Both the position numbers and the translations under genes were made by a program. This document shows positions 1-8,341 of a stretch of 64,000 nt of DNA, in pieces (within the stretch, counting starts at the first letter, position 1; every line of letters starts with the position of its first letter). Location: the NCBI RefSeq assembly GCF_040218065.1, contig NZ_JAVJQE010000008.1, positions 310,001 through 374,000 on the forward strand, in the 5' to 3' direction. The notes below the pieces were generated by a model. It did no database searches, was not told the origin of the DNA, and saw only the letters and a list, made by a program, of their open reading frames with translations. The DNA is from Marivibrio sp040218065 (GTDB taxonomy: Bacteria > Pseudomonadota > Alphaproteobacteria > UBA8366 > Aestuariispiraceae).

Positions 1-132
1 TCGTCCTTCATCTGGGGCGTCTGGCATGACGCACGCTTCATCGCCGATCAGATCGCCATCCAGCGCGCCTACGAGGCGCACCGCGACGCGATCATGGCGC
101 GCCAGCGCGCGCCCGAAGCGGCGGACGTCTGA
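1..132 (+). CDS. C-terminal end of an upstream gene, product not recognised
   Basis: Reading frame 1 is open from the first base and ends at the TGA at 130-132, giving the last 43 residues of a protein whose start lies outside the window. The tail begins SSFIWGVWHDARFIADQIAI and ends in an Arg/Ala-rich stretch. I cannot place it in a family with confidence; an oxidoreductase C-terminus is possible but not shown. A Shine-Dalgarno-like GAAAGGAAGGGG directly follows its stop and serves the next gene 19 bp downstream, so it is probably the upstream member of the same operon. Confidence 0.6.
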   Translation, partial: SSFIWGVWHDARFIADQIAIQRAYEAHRDAIMARQRAPEAADV

Positions 133-151
133 AAGGAAGGGGACCGGCGCG

Positions 152-586
152 ATGGCGCACAAACGCATCAGGCCCTTCAACACGAAGGACACCTATCCCG
201 AACAGGCGCTCGACAACGATCTGGCCCAAGCGGTGGTCGCGCGCGGGAGCATGGTCTTCGTGCGCGGGCAGATCGGCCAGAACCTGGAAACCTCGGAGTC
301 GGTCGGGATCGGCGACCCGGCCGCGCAGGCGCATCAGGCGATGAGGAATATCGAGATGCTGCTGAAGGAAAGCGGAGCCGAGACGGCGCATATCTGCCGG
401 CTGGTGATCTATCTCACCGACATCCGCTTTCGGGAAAGCGTCTATCGGGTGGTGGGCCAATACACCAAGGGCGTCCATCCGGTCTCGACCGGCCTCGTCG
501 TCTCGGCGCTGGCCCGGCCCGAGTGGCTGGTGGAGATCGAGGCGACGGCGGTGATCCCTGACGCAGAGACGGGGGCGGGGTCATGA
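152..586 (+). CDS. RidA/YjgF/UK114 family protein lacking the canonical arginine
   Basis: 144-residue protein with the RidA fold signature: an N-terminal strand region (FVRGQIGQNLET), a central helix with the pattern QAMRNIEMLLKESG, and the C-terminal LVEIEATAVI. Canonical RidA enzymes hydrolyse reactive 2-aminoacrylate-type imines with a conserved Arg in a PAR motif before the last strands. Here that site reads HPVSTG, so the Arg is missing and deaminase activity of the classic type is doubtful; members without this Arg form other Rid subfamilies of unclear activity. The ATG at 152 follows GAAAGGAAGGGG and gives the usual family length. The gene overlaps the DUF1028 gene by 4 bp (ATGA), indicating translational coupling. 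Confidence 0.85.
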   Translation: MAHKRIRPFNTKDTYPEQALDNDLAQAVVARGSMVFVRGQIGQNLETSESVGIGDPAAQAHQAMRNIEMLLKESGAETAHICRLVIYLTDIRFRESVYRVVGQYTKGVHPVSTGLVVSALARPEWLVEIEATAVIPDAETGAGS

Positions 587-1257
587 CCTTCTGCATCGCC
601 GCGCGCTGCGCCGATACGGGGATTTTCGGCGTTGCGGTCTCTTCCTCCTCGCCGGCGGTGGCGGCGCGCTGTGCGTACGCGCGCGCCGGCGTCGGCGCGG
701 TCTCTAGCCAGAACGTGACCGACCCGACGCTCGGTCCGCGCGCGCTCGACTTGATGGAGCGGGGCGCGAGCGCGGACGAGGCCGTCGCGATCCTCAAGCG
801 CACCGCCGCCCATATCGACTACCGACAGCTGCTGGTCGTGGATGCGCTCGGCCGCACGGCCGTCCATTCGGGCGGCCAGGTGCTGGGGCGCTGGGGCGAG
901 GCGACGGCCGAGAACGTCGCCTGCGGCGGCAATCTGCTCGCGGACGAGGGCGTGCCGCAGGCGATGGTCGCAGGCTTTCAAGCCGCGACCGGGCCGCTCG
1001 GCGACCGCCTGCTGGCGGCGATGCAGGCGGCCCTCGACGCCGGCGGGGAGGCCGGACCGGTCCATTCAGCGGGCCTCAAGCTGGTGCGCGACGTCTCGTG
1101 GCCGGTCGCCGACCTGCGGGTCGACTGGAGCGACGGCGATCCGATCGCGGAGCTGCAGGCGCTGTGGCGGCGCTACGCGCCGCAGATGGACGACTATGTC
1201 CGCCGCGCGCTCGACCCATCCGCGGCGCCGAGTTACGGCGTGCCCGGCGATGAATAG
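583..1257 (+). CDS. DUF1028 domain-containing protein
   Basis: 224-residue protein starting MTFCIAARCADTGIFGVAVS, the typical N-terminus of DUF1028, which has an N-terminal-nucleophile-hydrolase-like fold. Further family features are SSSPAVAARCAYARAGVGAV and the SQNVTDPTLGPRALDLM stretch near residue 45. The biochemical role is not established; the family often sits beside RidA proteins, amidohydrolases and amino-acid catabolic genes. The start overlaps the RidA stop by 4 bp. No signal peptide is visible. The gene ends 25 bp before a LysR-type regulator on the same strand. Confidence 0.85.
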   Translation: MTFCIAARCADTGIFGVAVSSSSPAVAARCAYARAGVGAVSSQNVTDPTLGPRALDLMERGASADEAVAILKRTAAHIDYRQLLVVDALGRTAVHSGGQVLGRWGEATAENVACGGNLLADEGVPQAMVAGFQAATGPLGDRLLAAMQAALDAGGEAGPVHSAGLKLVRDVSWPVADLRVDWSDGDPIAELQALWRRYAPQMDDYVRRALDPSAAPSYGVPGDE

Positions 1258-1282
1258 CGTCTCGGCCGGGTGACGCCCGCTC

Positions 1283-2209
1283 ATGGCCGTCCGCTACACG
1301 TTGCGCCAGCTGGAGTATTTCGTCGCCGTCGGCGAGGCCGGGGGAATCGCCCCCGCGGCCGCCAAGCTCAACGTCTCCGCGCCTTCGATCTCAACCGCGA
1401 TCTCGCAGTTGGAGGCGGCGCTAGGCGTCGCGCTGTTCGTGCGCCGGCACGCCCAAGGCCTGGCGCTGACCGCGGGCGGACGACGGCTCTACAAGGCGGC
1501 GCGCGCGCTGCTGGACGGCGCCGAAGCGCTGCACGCGCAGGCCGCGGAAATCGCCGACCTGCCGTCAGGGCCGATCTCGGTCGGGTGTCTGCAGACCCTC
1601 GCCCCGACCTTCCTGCCGGCGGTGCGTCGCCGGTTTGAAGCGCGCCACCCGCACGCGCTCTTCCGCCAGCATGAGGCCCACCAGGAAGAGCTGTTCCGGA
1701 TGATCCGCGCAGCCGAGATCGACGCGGCGCTGACCTACGAGTTGGAAATCCCCGCCGACATCGCCTTCGAGCCGCTGGCCGATCTGCCGCCCTATGTCGT
1801 GCTCGCGCCCGACCATCCGCTGGCGGCGGAAGAGCGCCTGCCGCTCCAGACGCTCGCTGCGCAGCCCTTGATCCTGCTCGACCTGCCGATCAGCCGGGAT
1901 TACTTCCTCTCCCTCTTTCAGGCGCGGGGCCTGAGCCCGCTGATCGCCGAGCGCACCGCCCATGTCGCGATGCTGCAGAGCTTGGCCGCCAACGGCTTCG
2001 GCTACGGCCTGTTGAACGCGCCGAGCGCCGCCGGCGGGGCGGCCGACGGCAAGGCGCTGGCGGCGCGCCCGATCGCCGATGCGGTCGCGCCGCTGCGCGT
2101 CGGCCTGATGACCATGGGCGCGGAGCGCAAGCCGCGCGTCCTACAGGCCTTCGAGGCGGTCTGCCGGGAGGTCGCGCCGGATCTGGCGGGCGCGTCGCGC
2201 CCCGCCTAA
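1283..2209 (+). CDS. LysR-family transcriptional regulator
   Basis: 308-residue LysR-type regulator. The N-terminal winged helix-turn-helix (residues about 5-65) reads LRQLEYFVAVGEAGGIAPAA then SAPSISTAISQLEAALGVAL, followed by a periplasmic-binding-like effector domain (about 90-295). It lies 25 bp after DUF1028 on the same strand, so it may be co-transcribed with the RidA-DUF1028 pair. Its TAA (2207-2209) overlaps the stop of the convergent argE-type gene by 4 bp. The target is unknown; the neighbouring amidine/amino-acid catabolic genes are the obvious candidates. Confidence 0.9.
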   Translation: MAVRYTLRQLEYFVAVGEAGGIAPAAAKLNVSAPSISTAISQLEAALGVALFVRRHAQGLALTAGGRRLYKAARALLDGAEALHAQAAEIADLPSGPISVGCLQTLAPTFLPAVRRRFEARHPHALFRQHEAHQEELFRMIRAAEIDAALTYELEIPADIAFEPLADLPPYVVLAPDHPLAAEERLPLQTLAAQPLILLDLPISRDYFLSLFQARGLSPLIAERTAHVAMLQSLAANGFGYGLLNAPSAAGGAADGKALAARPIADAVAPLRVGLMTMGAERKPRVLQAFEAVCREVAPDLAGASRPA

Positions 2210-3348
2210 GCCGCCAGCCGCGCGGTCAACGCCGCCAGCATCCGATCGCACGCGTCGATCTGGCTTAGCGCGACATATTCGTCCGGCTTGTGCCCCTGCG
2301 CCATCGAGCCGGGGCCGCAGATCACGACCGGCACGCCGAGGCGCGCGTCGATCAGCCCGCCCTCGGTTCCGAAGGCGACCTTGGTCGTCGCGTTGGCGCC
2401 GGTCAGCGATTTGACGAAGGAGACCGCCTCGGACGCGCTCGGCGTCGCCAGCCCGGGATAGCGGTTGACCGTCTCGACGCCCACGCCGCCGCCGTCCGGC
2501 GCGGCTTGGGCGATCGCCGCGGCCGCGGCCTCGACCCGGGCTAGCAGCGCGTCCGCGTCGTCCTCCGGAAGATGGCGGATCTCGAACGCGAGCTCGCATC
2601 GATTGGGCACGATGTTCAGCGCCGTTCCGCCCGCAATCGTGCCCACATGAAGGGTGGAGTAGGGGACGTCGTAGGCGTCGTCCTGCGCGCCGGTCTCTGC
2701 GAACTCGGCCTGCAAGGCCTGCAAGGCGCGGACGAACTCGGCGGCCAGATGGATCGCATTGACGCCCTGCGGGGCCAATGCGGAATGGACCTCCCGTCCG
2801 GTGCACACAGCCCGCGCGGCGATCTTGCCCTTATGGCCGGTGGCGACCGCGAGCGAGGTCGGCTCGCCGACGATGCACAGGTCCGGGCGCTCCGGCGCGG
2901 CCGACAGCATGTCCAACAGGCTGCGCACGCCGACGCAGCCGATCTCCTCGTCATAGGACAGCGCGAGCTGCAGCGGCCGGGCGAGCGGGCGGCCCGCCGC
3001 CTCGATCATCGCGCCGATCGCGCACGCGACGAAGCCCTTCATGTCCGCCGTCCCGCGACCGTAAAGCTTGCCGTCGCGTTCGTGCATCCGGAAGGGCGCG
3101 ACCGTCCAGTCCTGTCCGTCGGTCGGCACCACGTCGGTATGGCCGGACAGCATGACGCCCCCCGGGCCGTCGGGGCCGGTGCGGGCGTAAAGATTGGCGT
3201 TGGCGCCGTCCGCGCTCTCGACCAGGCGGCAGGCGACGCCGGCCTGGGTCAAAACGCCTTTGACATAGCGGATCAGATCGATGTTCGGCCGGCGGCTGAC
3301 CGTCTCGAAGGCGATCAGGCGATCCAGGATTTCCAGGCTTTTTGGCAT
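2206..3348 (-). CDS. argE: Acetylornithine deacetylase (ArgE/M20 peptidase family)
   Basis: 380-residue M20-family zinc hydrolase that removes the acetyl group from N2-acetylornithine or a related acylated amino acid. Visible metal and catalytic motifs are SGHTDVVP (His ligand and Asp), GRGTADMKGF (bridging Asp), SYDEEIGCVG (catalytic and ligand Glu) and, near the C-terminus, CGPGSMAQGHKPDEYV (last His). The start MPKSLEILDRLIAFETVSRR is the family N-terminus; the frame stays open far upstream, but that part only mirrors the gene on the other strand. It sits alone on the minus strand between plus-strand catabolic genes, so it may act in catabolism of an acylated amino acid rather than in arginine biosynthesis. 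Assignment to ArgE is by family similarity. Confidence 0.88.
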   Translation of the reverse strand: MPKSLEILDRLIAFETVSRRPNIDLIRYVKGVLTQAGVACRLVESADGANANLYARTGPDGPGGVMLSGHTDVVPTDGQDWTVAPFRMHERDGKLYGRGTADMKGFVACAIGAMIEAAGRPLARPLQLALSYDEEIGCVGVRSLLDMLSAAPERPDLCIVGEPTSLAVATGHKGKIAARAVCTGREVHSALAPQGVNAIHLAAEFVRALQALQAEFAETGAQDDAYDVPYSTLHVGTIAGGTALNIVPNRCELAFEIRHLPEDDADALLARVEAAAAAIAQAAPDGGGVGVETVNRYPGLATPSASEAVSFVKSLTGANATTKVAFGTEGGLIDARLGVPVVICGPGSMAQGHKPDEYVALSQIDACDRMLAALTARLAA

Positions 3349-3486
3349 CGGCGCCTCCGCATTCCACCGGAGCGTTATAGCCTCCCCGGCCTGCCGGGCC
3401 AAAGGCCGAAGACGGCTTGTGCGCGCCGGGGCGCGACTGGACGGGGCCGGGGCGGGGCGCCTAGAGTTGCGGGCCTGGGAGTGATG

Positions 3487-3494
3487 AAGGAGGA
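3487..3494 (+). promoter_or_regulatory. Ribosome binding site that decides the TauD-like start
   Basis: A full AAGGAGGA lies just upstream of the GTG at 3502 with a spacing of 7 bases. The in-frame ATG at 3484 lies before this site and would place the Shine-Dalgarno inside the coding region. The GTG is therefore the likelier start. Confidence 0.7.
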
Positions 3495-3501
3495 CAGACG
3501 C

Positions 3502-4479
3502 GTGCAGGCCGCCCCGCTGCTGCCCGACCGTCCGGCGCCGCTGGTGCTGACGCCGGAGGGAGAGACCGGCGCCGCCGCTGCGGTCGACTGGACCGCAGCC
3601 CGCGCCGCCGAGATCCAGGCCTTGGTCGAGCGTGCGGGCGTCGTCCTCATCCGAGGCTTCGACATCGCGACGCCGGAAGAGTTCCGCGCCGTCTGCGCGG
3701 CGATCGAGCCTGAGTTGAAGACCTATGCCGGCGGCGATTCCCCGCGCAGCGGAGTGCTCGACAAGGTCTACACCTCGACCGAATACGACGCCTCGCTTGA
3801 GGTGCTGCTGCATAACGAGCTGTCCTACGCCGGCTGGTCGCCGCGGCTCGTGTTCTTCGGCTGCCTGCTGCCGGCGGAAAGCGGCGGCGAGACCCATATC
3901 GCCGACGGTCGCGCGCTCTATCGCGCCCTGCCCGAGGCGATCCGGTCGCGGTTCGAGGAGAAGGGGATCGTCTATCTGCAGCACCTCTGGGACGCCGACG
4001 GCCCGCCCGGGGTCGGCAAGAGCTGGCAGGAGACCTTCGAGACCGACGATCGGGCGACGGTCGAAGCCTATCTCGCGCGCTCCGGCATGGCGGGGGAGTG
4101 GACCGACTTCGGCCTGCGCACCCGCGCGCCGCACAAGGCGATCGTGACCCACCCCAAGACGGGCGAGCGCTGTTGGTGGAACCAGGCGGACCAATGGCAT
4201 CGCGGGATCGCGGGCGTGAAGACCTCCTTCGGCGCGGCCGACGATCCGCGCTTCGATCCGGCGACGGCGGGCGAGGAGACGCTGGGCAATCACGTGACCT
4301 ATGGCGACGGCTCGGAGATCGCGGTGGAGGATCTGATGGCGGTGCGCGCCGTCGGTCGATCGCTGGAGATCGTCTTTCCCTGGGCGGCGGGCGATGTGAT
4401 GGCGATCGACAACATCCTCGCCCAGCACGGCCGCAAGCCCTACAGCGGGCCGCGGCGCGTGCTGGTCGCGATGGCCTGA
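3502..4479 (+). CDS. TauD/TfdA-family Fe(II)/2-oxoglutarate dioxygenase
   Basis: 325-residue dioxygenase from the GTG at 3502, which has an ideal Shine-Dalgarno; an ATG at 3484 would add six residues. The family couples oxidative decarboxylation of 2-oxoglutarate to substrate hydroxylation. The iron-binding facial triad is visible as His104-Asn-Glu106 (LLHNELSY) and the distal His309 (ILAQHGRKPY), followed by the 2-oxoglutarate-binding Arg region SGPRRVLVAM. It resembles the SyrP-like subgroup, many of which hydroxylate amino acids or their derivatives. Twenty-three bp separate it from the class II aldolase gene, and the operon continues with a second dioxygenase and agmatine deiminase. The substrate is unknown. 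Confidence 0.87.
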   Translation: MQAAPLLPDRPAPLVLTPEGETGAAAAVDWTAARAAEIQALVERAGVVLIRGFDIATPEEFRAVCAAIEPELKTYAGGDSPRSGVLDKVYTSTEYDASLEVLLHNELSYAGWSPRLVFFGCLLPAESGGETHIADGRALYRALPEAIRSRFEEKGIVYLQHLWDADGPPGVGKSWQETFETDDRATVEAYLARSGMAGEWTDFGLRTRAPHKAIVTHPKTGERCWWNQADQWHRGIAGVKTSFGAADDPRFDPATAGEETLGNHVTYGDGSEIAVEDLMAVRAVGRSLEIVFPWAAGDVMAIDNILAQHGRKPYSGPRRVLVAMA

Positions 4480-4502
4480 GCGAAGAGGGGAGAAGGCGGC
4501 CG

Positions 4503-5243
4503 ATGAGCGACATCGACGCCCTGCGCCGAGATCTGGCCGCCGCCTTCGTGCTGGCGGAGCGCTTCGGTTTCTCGGAAGGGATCTGCAACCATTTCTCGGC
4601 CGTCGTTCCAAGCGACGGCGGGACGGGGGCGGAGCGCTATCTGATCAACCCCTACGGCGTCCATTGGGCGGAGATGCGCGCCCGCGACCTGCTGCTGATC
4701 GACGGCGACGGCCGGGTGATCGAGGGGGAGGGCGAGGTCGAGGCGACCGCGCGCTTCATCCACGTCGCCGGCCACCGCGCCAACCCGCGGCACAAGGTGC
4801 TGCTGCACACGCACATGCCGCACGCGACCGCGCTCGCCATGCTGGAGGGCGGGCGGCTTGAGATGGCGCACCAGACTGCCGTGCGCTTCTGGGGGCGCAT
4901 GGCGCATCACAGCTTCGGCGGCCTCGCGCTCGACGACCAGGAGGGCGAGCGGATCGCGGACGCGCAGCGCGCAAACGCCGACGCCGACATCCTGTTCCTC
5001 GACAATCACGGGATCACTGTCGGCGGGGAGAGCGTCGCCGTCGCCTTTGACGACCTCTATTATTTGGAGCGGGCGTGCCGCCAGCAGATCCTGGCGCAGT
5101 CGACCGGCCTGCCGCTGAAGCCGATCGCCGACGACGTGCTGCGCGAGACCAGCCGGCAGGTGGCGCAGGAGCGCGTCCCCTCGGCCGAACGGCATTTCGA
5201 GGCGCTGAAACGCGTCTATCGACCGGACGCCCCCAGGTCCTGA
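4503..5243 (+). CDS. Class II aldolase/adducin family protein
   Basis: 246-residue class II (zinc) aldolase. N-terminal FSEGICNHFSAVVP and YLINPYGVHW are the phosphate/substrate loop region. Metal-binding histidines lie in LLHTHMPHATALAML (His-x-His) and LDNHGITVGG. The family cleaves aldol substrates or decarboxylates beta-keto acids via an enediolate. Position between two 2-oxoglutarate-type dioxygenase genes (23 bp after the first, 16 bp before the second) suggests it cleaves a hydroxylated intermediate made by one of them. The start at 4503 follows GAGAAGGCGG. Confidence 0.87.
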   Translation: MSDIDALRRDLAAAFVLAERFGFSEGICNHFSAVVPSDGGTGAERYLINPYGVHWAEMRARDLLLIDGDGRVIEGEGEVEATARFIHVAGHRANPRHKVLLHTHMPHATALAMLEGGRLEMAHQTAVRFWGRMAHHSFGGLALDDQEGERIADAQRANADADILFLDNHGITVGGESVAVAFDDLYYLERACRQQILAQSTGLPLKPIADDVLRETSRQVAQERVPSAERHFEALKRVYRPDAPRS

Positions 5244-5259
5244 CAGTAAGGAGCGACTG

Positions 5260-6144
5260 ATGACGGTTCAGAGTTTCCCCGCCGACGCGCCGACGGCGCA
5301 GATCGTGGCCGCCATGCGCGCCGACGGCGCGGCGATCGTAGAAGACTTGATCGACGAGGCCGCGGCCGACCGGGTGATGGCGGAGCTTCGCCCAGCCCTC
5401 GACCGCGCGGGGCTCGCGCAGGTCAGCGGCTTCAACGGCTCGCGCACCAACCGCTTCAACGGCATTCTGCGCGAGGCGCCGAGCGCGGCGCCCTTGATCG
5501 AGCATGACATGGTCGTGGCGCTGGCCGACGAATTCCTGCTGCCGCATTGCGCCAACTATCAGATCGGCAGCCTGACCGCGATCGAGATCATGCCGGGGGA
5601 GAGCGAACAGGCGCTGCACCGCGACGATTCGCTCTACCCGATCCAGCTGGCGGGGGTGGAGCTGCAGATCGGCGTCATGTGGTCGCTCACCGACTTCACG
5701 GCCGAGAACGGCGGCACGCGGGTCGTCCCCGGCTCCCACCGGTTCCTGCGCTCCTGGCATCTGCCGGACGTCTCCAACTGGGTGTCGTCCGTGATGCCGA
5801 AGGGCTCGGCGCTGTTCTATCTCGGCTCGACGTGGCACGGCGGCGGGGCCAACAACTCCAACGCGCCGCGCGCCGGCCTCATCAACACCTATAGCCTCGG
5901 CTGGTTGCGTCAGGAATCGAACCAGTATCTGGAATGCCCGCCGGAGATCGCCAAGCAGTTCAGCCCGCGCCTGCGCGCGCTGCTCGGCTACACCACCCAC
6001 GGCGCAGCCGAGGAGGACCGCATCGGCGTCTACCGCGGCGGCGCGGTCGAGGCCTGGATGGACGACCCGCCCGAGCCCGCCTGGGCCGAAGACCGCGGCC
6101 AGGGCGCGATCCCCGACCATGTCAGCGCGCAAGGGGGACGGTGA
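5260..6144 (+). CDS. Phytanoyl-CoA dioxygenase (PhyH) family protein
   Basis: 294-residue PhyH-type non-haem Fe(II) dioxygenase. The iron ligands are visible as His120-x-Asp122 (ALHRDDSLYP) and His193 (STWHGGGANNS); FTAENGGTRVVPGSHRF is the conserved PhyH segment that follows the first two. Bacterial members hydroxylate many small molecules, not only phytanoyl-CoA. The start ATG follows TAAGGAGCG with good spacing. This is the second dioxygenase of the same operon, 16 bp after the aldolase; the next gene, agmatine deiminase, is 194 bp further. The substrate is unknown. Confidence 0.87.
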   Translation: MTVQSFPADAPTAQIVAAMRADGAAIVEDLIDEAAADRVMAELRPALDRAGLAQVSGFNGSRTNRFNGILREAPSAAPLIEHDMVVALADEFLLPHCANYQIGSLTAIEIMPGESEQALHRDDSLYPIQLAGVELQIGVMWSLTDFTAENGGTRVVPGSHRFLRSWHLPDVSNWVSSVMPKGSALFYLGSTWHGGGANNSNAPRAGLINTYSLGWLRQESNQYLECPPEIAKQFSPRLRALLGYTTHGAAEEDRIGVYRGGAVEAWMDDPPEPAWAEDRGQGAIPDHVSAQGGR

Positions 6145-6263
6145 TTTTTCCTTGGCGCGCGCCGCGAATACCAACCTCGCGTCATCCCCAAGCGCTCCGG
6201 CAATCCCTGACGAAAGTCGGGGGCCGGGGCGATCACGCTCCGGTGGGAGAGCGCCGCCCCCGG

Positions 6264-6281
6264 CCCTGATTGTCATCAGGG
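6264..6281. repeat. Inverted repeat in the PhyH-AguA intergenic region
   Basis: CCCTGAT-TGTC-ATCAGGG is a perfect 7-bp inverted repeat with a 4-base loop. It lies in a 194-bp gap that also holds a GC-rich imperfect palindrome (6223-6266, GGGGGCCGGGG against GCCCCCGGCCC). The gap reads like an interspersed palindromic unit rather than a simple terminator, because no T-run follows. No gene is seen in the gap. Confidence 0.5.
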
Positions 6282-6338
6282 CGGGACAGGGGCATTCTCG
6301 GGCGGCGGGACGCGAGGAGAGCGGGAGCGCCGATCGCC

Positions 6339-7358
6339 ATGACCGACAAGACGCCAAAGCAAGCAGGCTTCCGCATGCCGGCGGAGTGGGCGCCGCACAA
6401 GCGCACCTGGATGATGTGGCCCTGCCGGCGGGAGGTCTGGGAGGACATGGATGAGACGCGGCGCGCCTATGCGGCGGTCGCGCATGCGGTGCGGCGGTTC
6501 GAGCCGGTCTCGATGCTGGTCCGGCCGGAGGATCGCGCCGGCGCGGCCGATCTGCTGGGCGCGGACGTCGAGCTGTTGGAAAGCCCGATCGACGACAGTT
6601 GGGCGCGCGACGCGGGGCCGTGCTTCCTGGTGAACGCGGCGGGGGAGCGCGCCGGCGTCTCCTTCCGCTTCAACGCCTGGGGCGGGAAGTACCATCCCTA
6701 TGACGGCGACGACGCGGCCGCCGAGGCGATCCTGGAGCATGCGGGGGCGCGCGTCTTCCGCTCCGACCTCGTCGCCGAAGGCGGCGGGATCGCGGTCGAC
6801 GGCGAGGGGACGATCCTGACCACCGAAAGCTGCTTCCCGAACGCGAATCGGAACCCAGGCTGGAGCCGCGCGGGGATCGAGCGCGAGCTGATTGAGATGC
6901 TGGGCGGCGAGAAAGTGATCTGGCTGCCCGGCGACGAATGGGAGACGGAGACCGACGGCCATGTCGACGGGATCGCGGCCTTCTTGGCGCCCGGCCTCGT
7001 GCTGATCGAAGGCGCGGTCCCGAGGCGACATCCGATGCACGCCGTCAACCGGGCGAACATCCGCGCGCTCGCGGGGCGGACCGACGCCGTCGGCCGGCCG
7101 ATCCGCCTCGTTGAGATCCCCGCCGCCGACGAGGCGGAGGGCGACGACGAGCGCTTCTGCCGATCCTACGTCAATTCCTACCTGTGCAACGGGGCCCTCA
7201 TCATGCCGGAATACGGCGTGCGCGCGGACGGCGAGGCGCGGGAGATCTTCCAAGAGCATCTGCCGGGCCGCGAGATCGTCGCCGTCCCGATCGCGGCGAT
7301 CGCGCCCGGCGGCGGCGGGATCCACTGCATCACCCAGCAGGAGCCGGCGGGCGGCTGA
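6339..7358 (+). CDS. aguA: Agmatine deiminase
   Basis: 339-residue member of the agmatine deiminase / peptidylarginine deiminase-type superfamily, which hydrolyses agmatine to N-carbamoylputrescine and ammonia. Conserved features: MPAEWAPHKRTWMMWP at the N-terminus, ESPIDDSWARDAGPCF (guanidinium-binding Asp residues), VAEGGGIAVDGEGT, ETDGHVDGIAAFL (catalytic His) and the nucleophile Cys330 in GGGGIHCITQQEP. The start follows GCGAGGAGAGCGGGAG. It stops directly against the stop of the convergent LysR gene. With the RidA, ArgE and dioxygenase genes nearby it fits breakdown of a guanidino compound; agmatine itself is inferred from the family. Confidence 0.9.
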   Translation: MTDKTPKQAGFRMPAEWAPHKRTWMMWPCRREVWEDMDETRRAYAAVAHAVRRFEPVSMLVRPEDRAGAADLLGADVELLESPIDDSWARDAGPCFLVNAAGERAGVSFRFNAWGGKYHPYDGDDAAAEAILEHAGARVFRSDLVAEGGGIAVDGEGTILTTESCFPNANRNPGWSRAGIERELIEMLGGEKVIWLPGDEWETETDGHVDGIAAFLAPGLVLIEGAVPRRHPMHAVNRANIRALAGRTDAVGRPIRLVEIPAADEAEGDDERFCRSYVNSYLCNGALIMPEYGVRADGEAREIFQEHLPGREIVAVPIAAIAPGGGGIHCITQQEPAGG

Positions 7359-8234
7359 TCAATCCGCCCGGTGCAGCAGATCGGCCAGCAGCGGGTTGGG
7401 ATAGCGCCGCTCGACCGAGACGCCGTAGAAGGTCTCCGTCAGGTCGCCGAGGCGCGCATGCTCGACCAGCGCGCCGGCCTCGATCTCGTCGCGCACCACG
7501 ATCGGCGGCAGGACGGCGAGGCCGACGCCCTCGCGCGCCAGCAGGCGCATCATCGCCATGTCGTCCACTTCCGCCGCGATCTGCGGGCGCACGCCGAGCC
7601 GATCGACCAAGGCGTCGAAGGCCATGCGCAGATCGCCGCCGACGGTGGGCAGGATCAGCGGCGCTGCGGTCAGGCTGTCGGCGAGCGCGAGGTCGGCCGG
7701 ACACAAGGCCGGCGTCCCGATCAGGCTGACCGCCTGTTCGTCCAGGCGTTGGACGGTGAAGCTGGTGAGCGCGTCGGCCGGCGGCGGCTGATTGGTCAGC
7801 ACCAGATCGAGATTGAGGCCGGCCAGCGCGTTGAACAGCTCGGCTCCGCTGCCGGAGCGCAGAATCACCTCGACGTCCGCCCGGCCAAGGATCGGGCGCA
7901 GGAAGGCGAGCTGGAAATTGCGTGAGAGCGTCGAGAGCGCGCCGACGCGCAACGCCTGCCGCTGACCGCCGCTCTGCTGCAGCGTGGCCAGCAGCTCGCG
8001 TCCCGTCGCGAAGATCGAATCGGCGTGGTCGAGGGCGATCCGCCCCGCCTCCGTCAGGTGGAGCGCGCGTCCGCGCCGGTCGAACAGGGGCTGGCCCAGG
8101 CGCTCCTCCAACTGCCGGATCTGCGCCGAGACCGCCGATTGCGAGACGTTCAGGCGGTGCGCGGCCCGGGTCAGGTTCCCCTCATGCGCGACGGTGTGGA
8201 AGTAGTGCAGGTGATTGTAATTCAGGTCGGCCAT
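7359..8234 (-). CDS. LysR-family regulator of the DAB operon (NhaR-like)
   Basis: 291-residue LysR-type protein beginning MADLNYNHLHYFHTVAHEGN, close in pattern to NhaR-like regulators. The helix-turn-helix spans about residues 18-40 (LTRAAHRLNVSQSAVSAQIR), followed by the co-inducer domain. An in-frame TTG or ATG upstream would add 12 residues, but the NYNH motif marks this start. It is transcribed divergently from dabB across 107 bp that contains two inverted repeats, the classic LysR regulator/target layout. It probably senses a CO2- or pH-linked signal and controls dabBA; the signal is inferred. Confidence 0.88.
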   Translation of the reverse strand: MADLNYNHLHYFHTVAHEGNLTRAAHRLNVSQSAVSAQIRQLEERLGQPLFDRRGRALHLTEAGRIALDHADSIFATGRELLATLQQSGGQRQALRVGALSTLSRNFQLAFLRPILGRADVEVILRSGSGAELFNALAGLNLDLVLTNQPPPADALTSFTVQRLDEQAVSLIGTPALCPADLALADSLTAAPLILPTVGGDLRMAFDALVDRLGVRPQIAAEVDDMAMMRLLAREGVGLAVLPPIVVRDEIEAGALVEHARLGDLTETFYGVSVERRYPNPLLADLLHRAD

Positions 8235-8236
8235 AC

Positions 8237-8255
8237 CGTTCTTATAAACAGAACG
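8237..8255. promoter_or_regulatory. Probable LysR operator (autoregulatory site)
   Basis: CGTTCT-N7-AGAACG is a perfect 6-bp inverted repeat containing a T-N11-A LysR box. It lies 2 bp upstream of the LysR start codon and near the promoter of the divergent dabB gene, where such regulators bind. Confidence 0.55.
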
Positions 8256-8258
8256 ATA

Positions 8259-8286
8259 AATCAAAAACAATGTATTTTTATTGATT
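8259..8286. promoter_or_regulatory. A+T-rich promoter region with inverted repeat before dabB
   Basis: AATCAA-N16-TTGATT lies in a strikingly A+T-rich 50-bp patch between the LysR gene and dabB. It is a plausible activation site or promoter for dabBA. No clear -35/-10 pair could be assigned. Confidence 0.4.
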
Positions 8287-8341
8287 AACGGATCTCGGTA
8301 TCACTCGCTCCAGATCGACCATCACTGGAGACGCGCCCGTC

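Noticed and set aside
3349..4611. Long open minus-strand extension upstream of the argE-type gene
   Set aside because: It only mirrors the TauD-like gene on the plus strand; high G+C keeps shadow frames open, and it contains no family motif. The ArgE N-terminus starts clearly at 3348.
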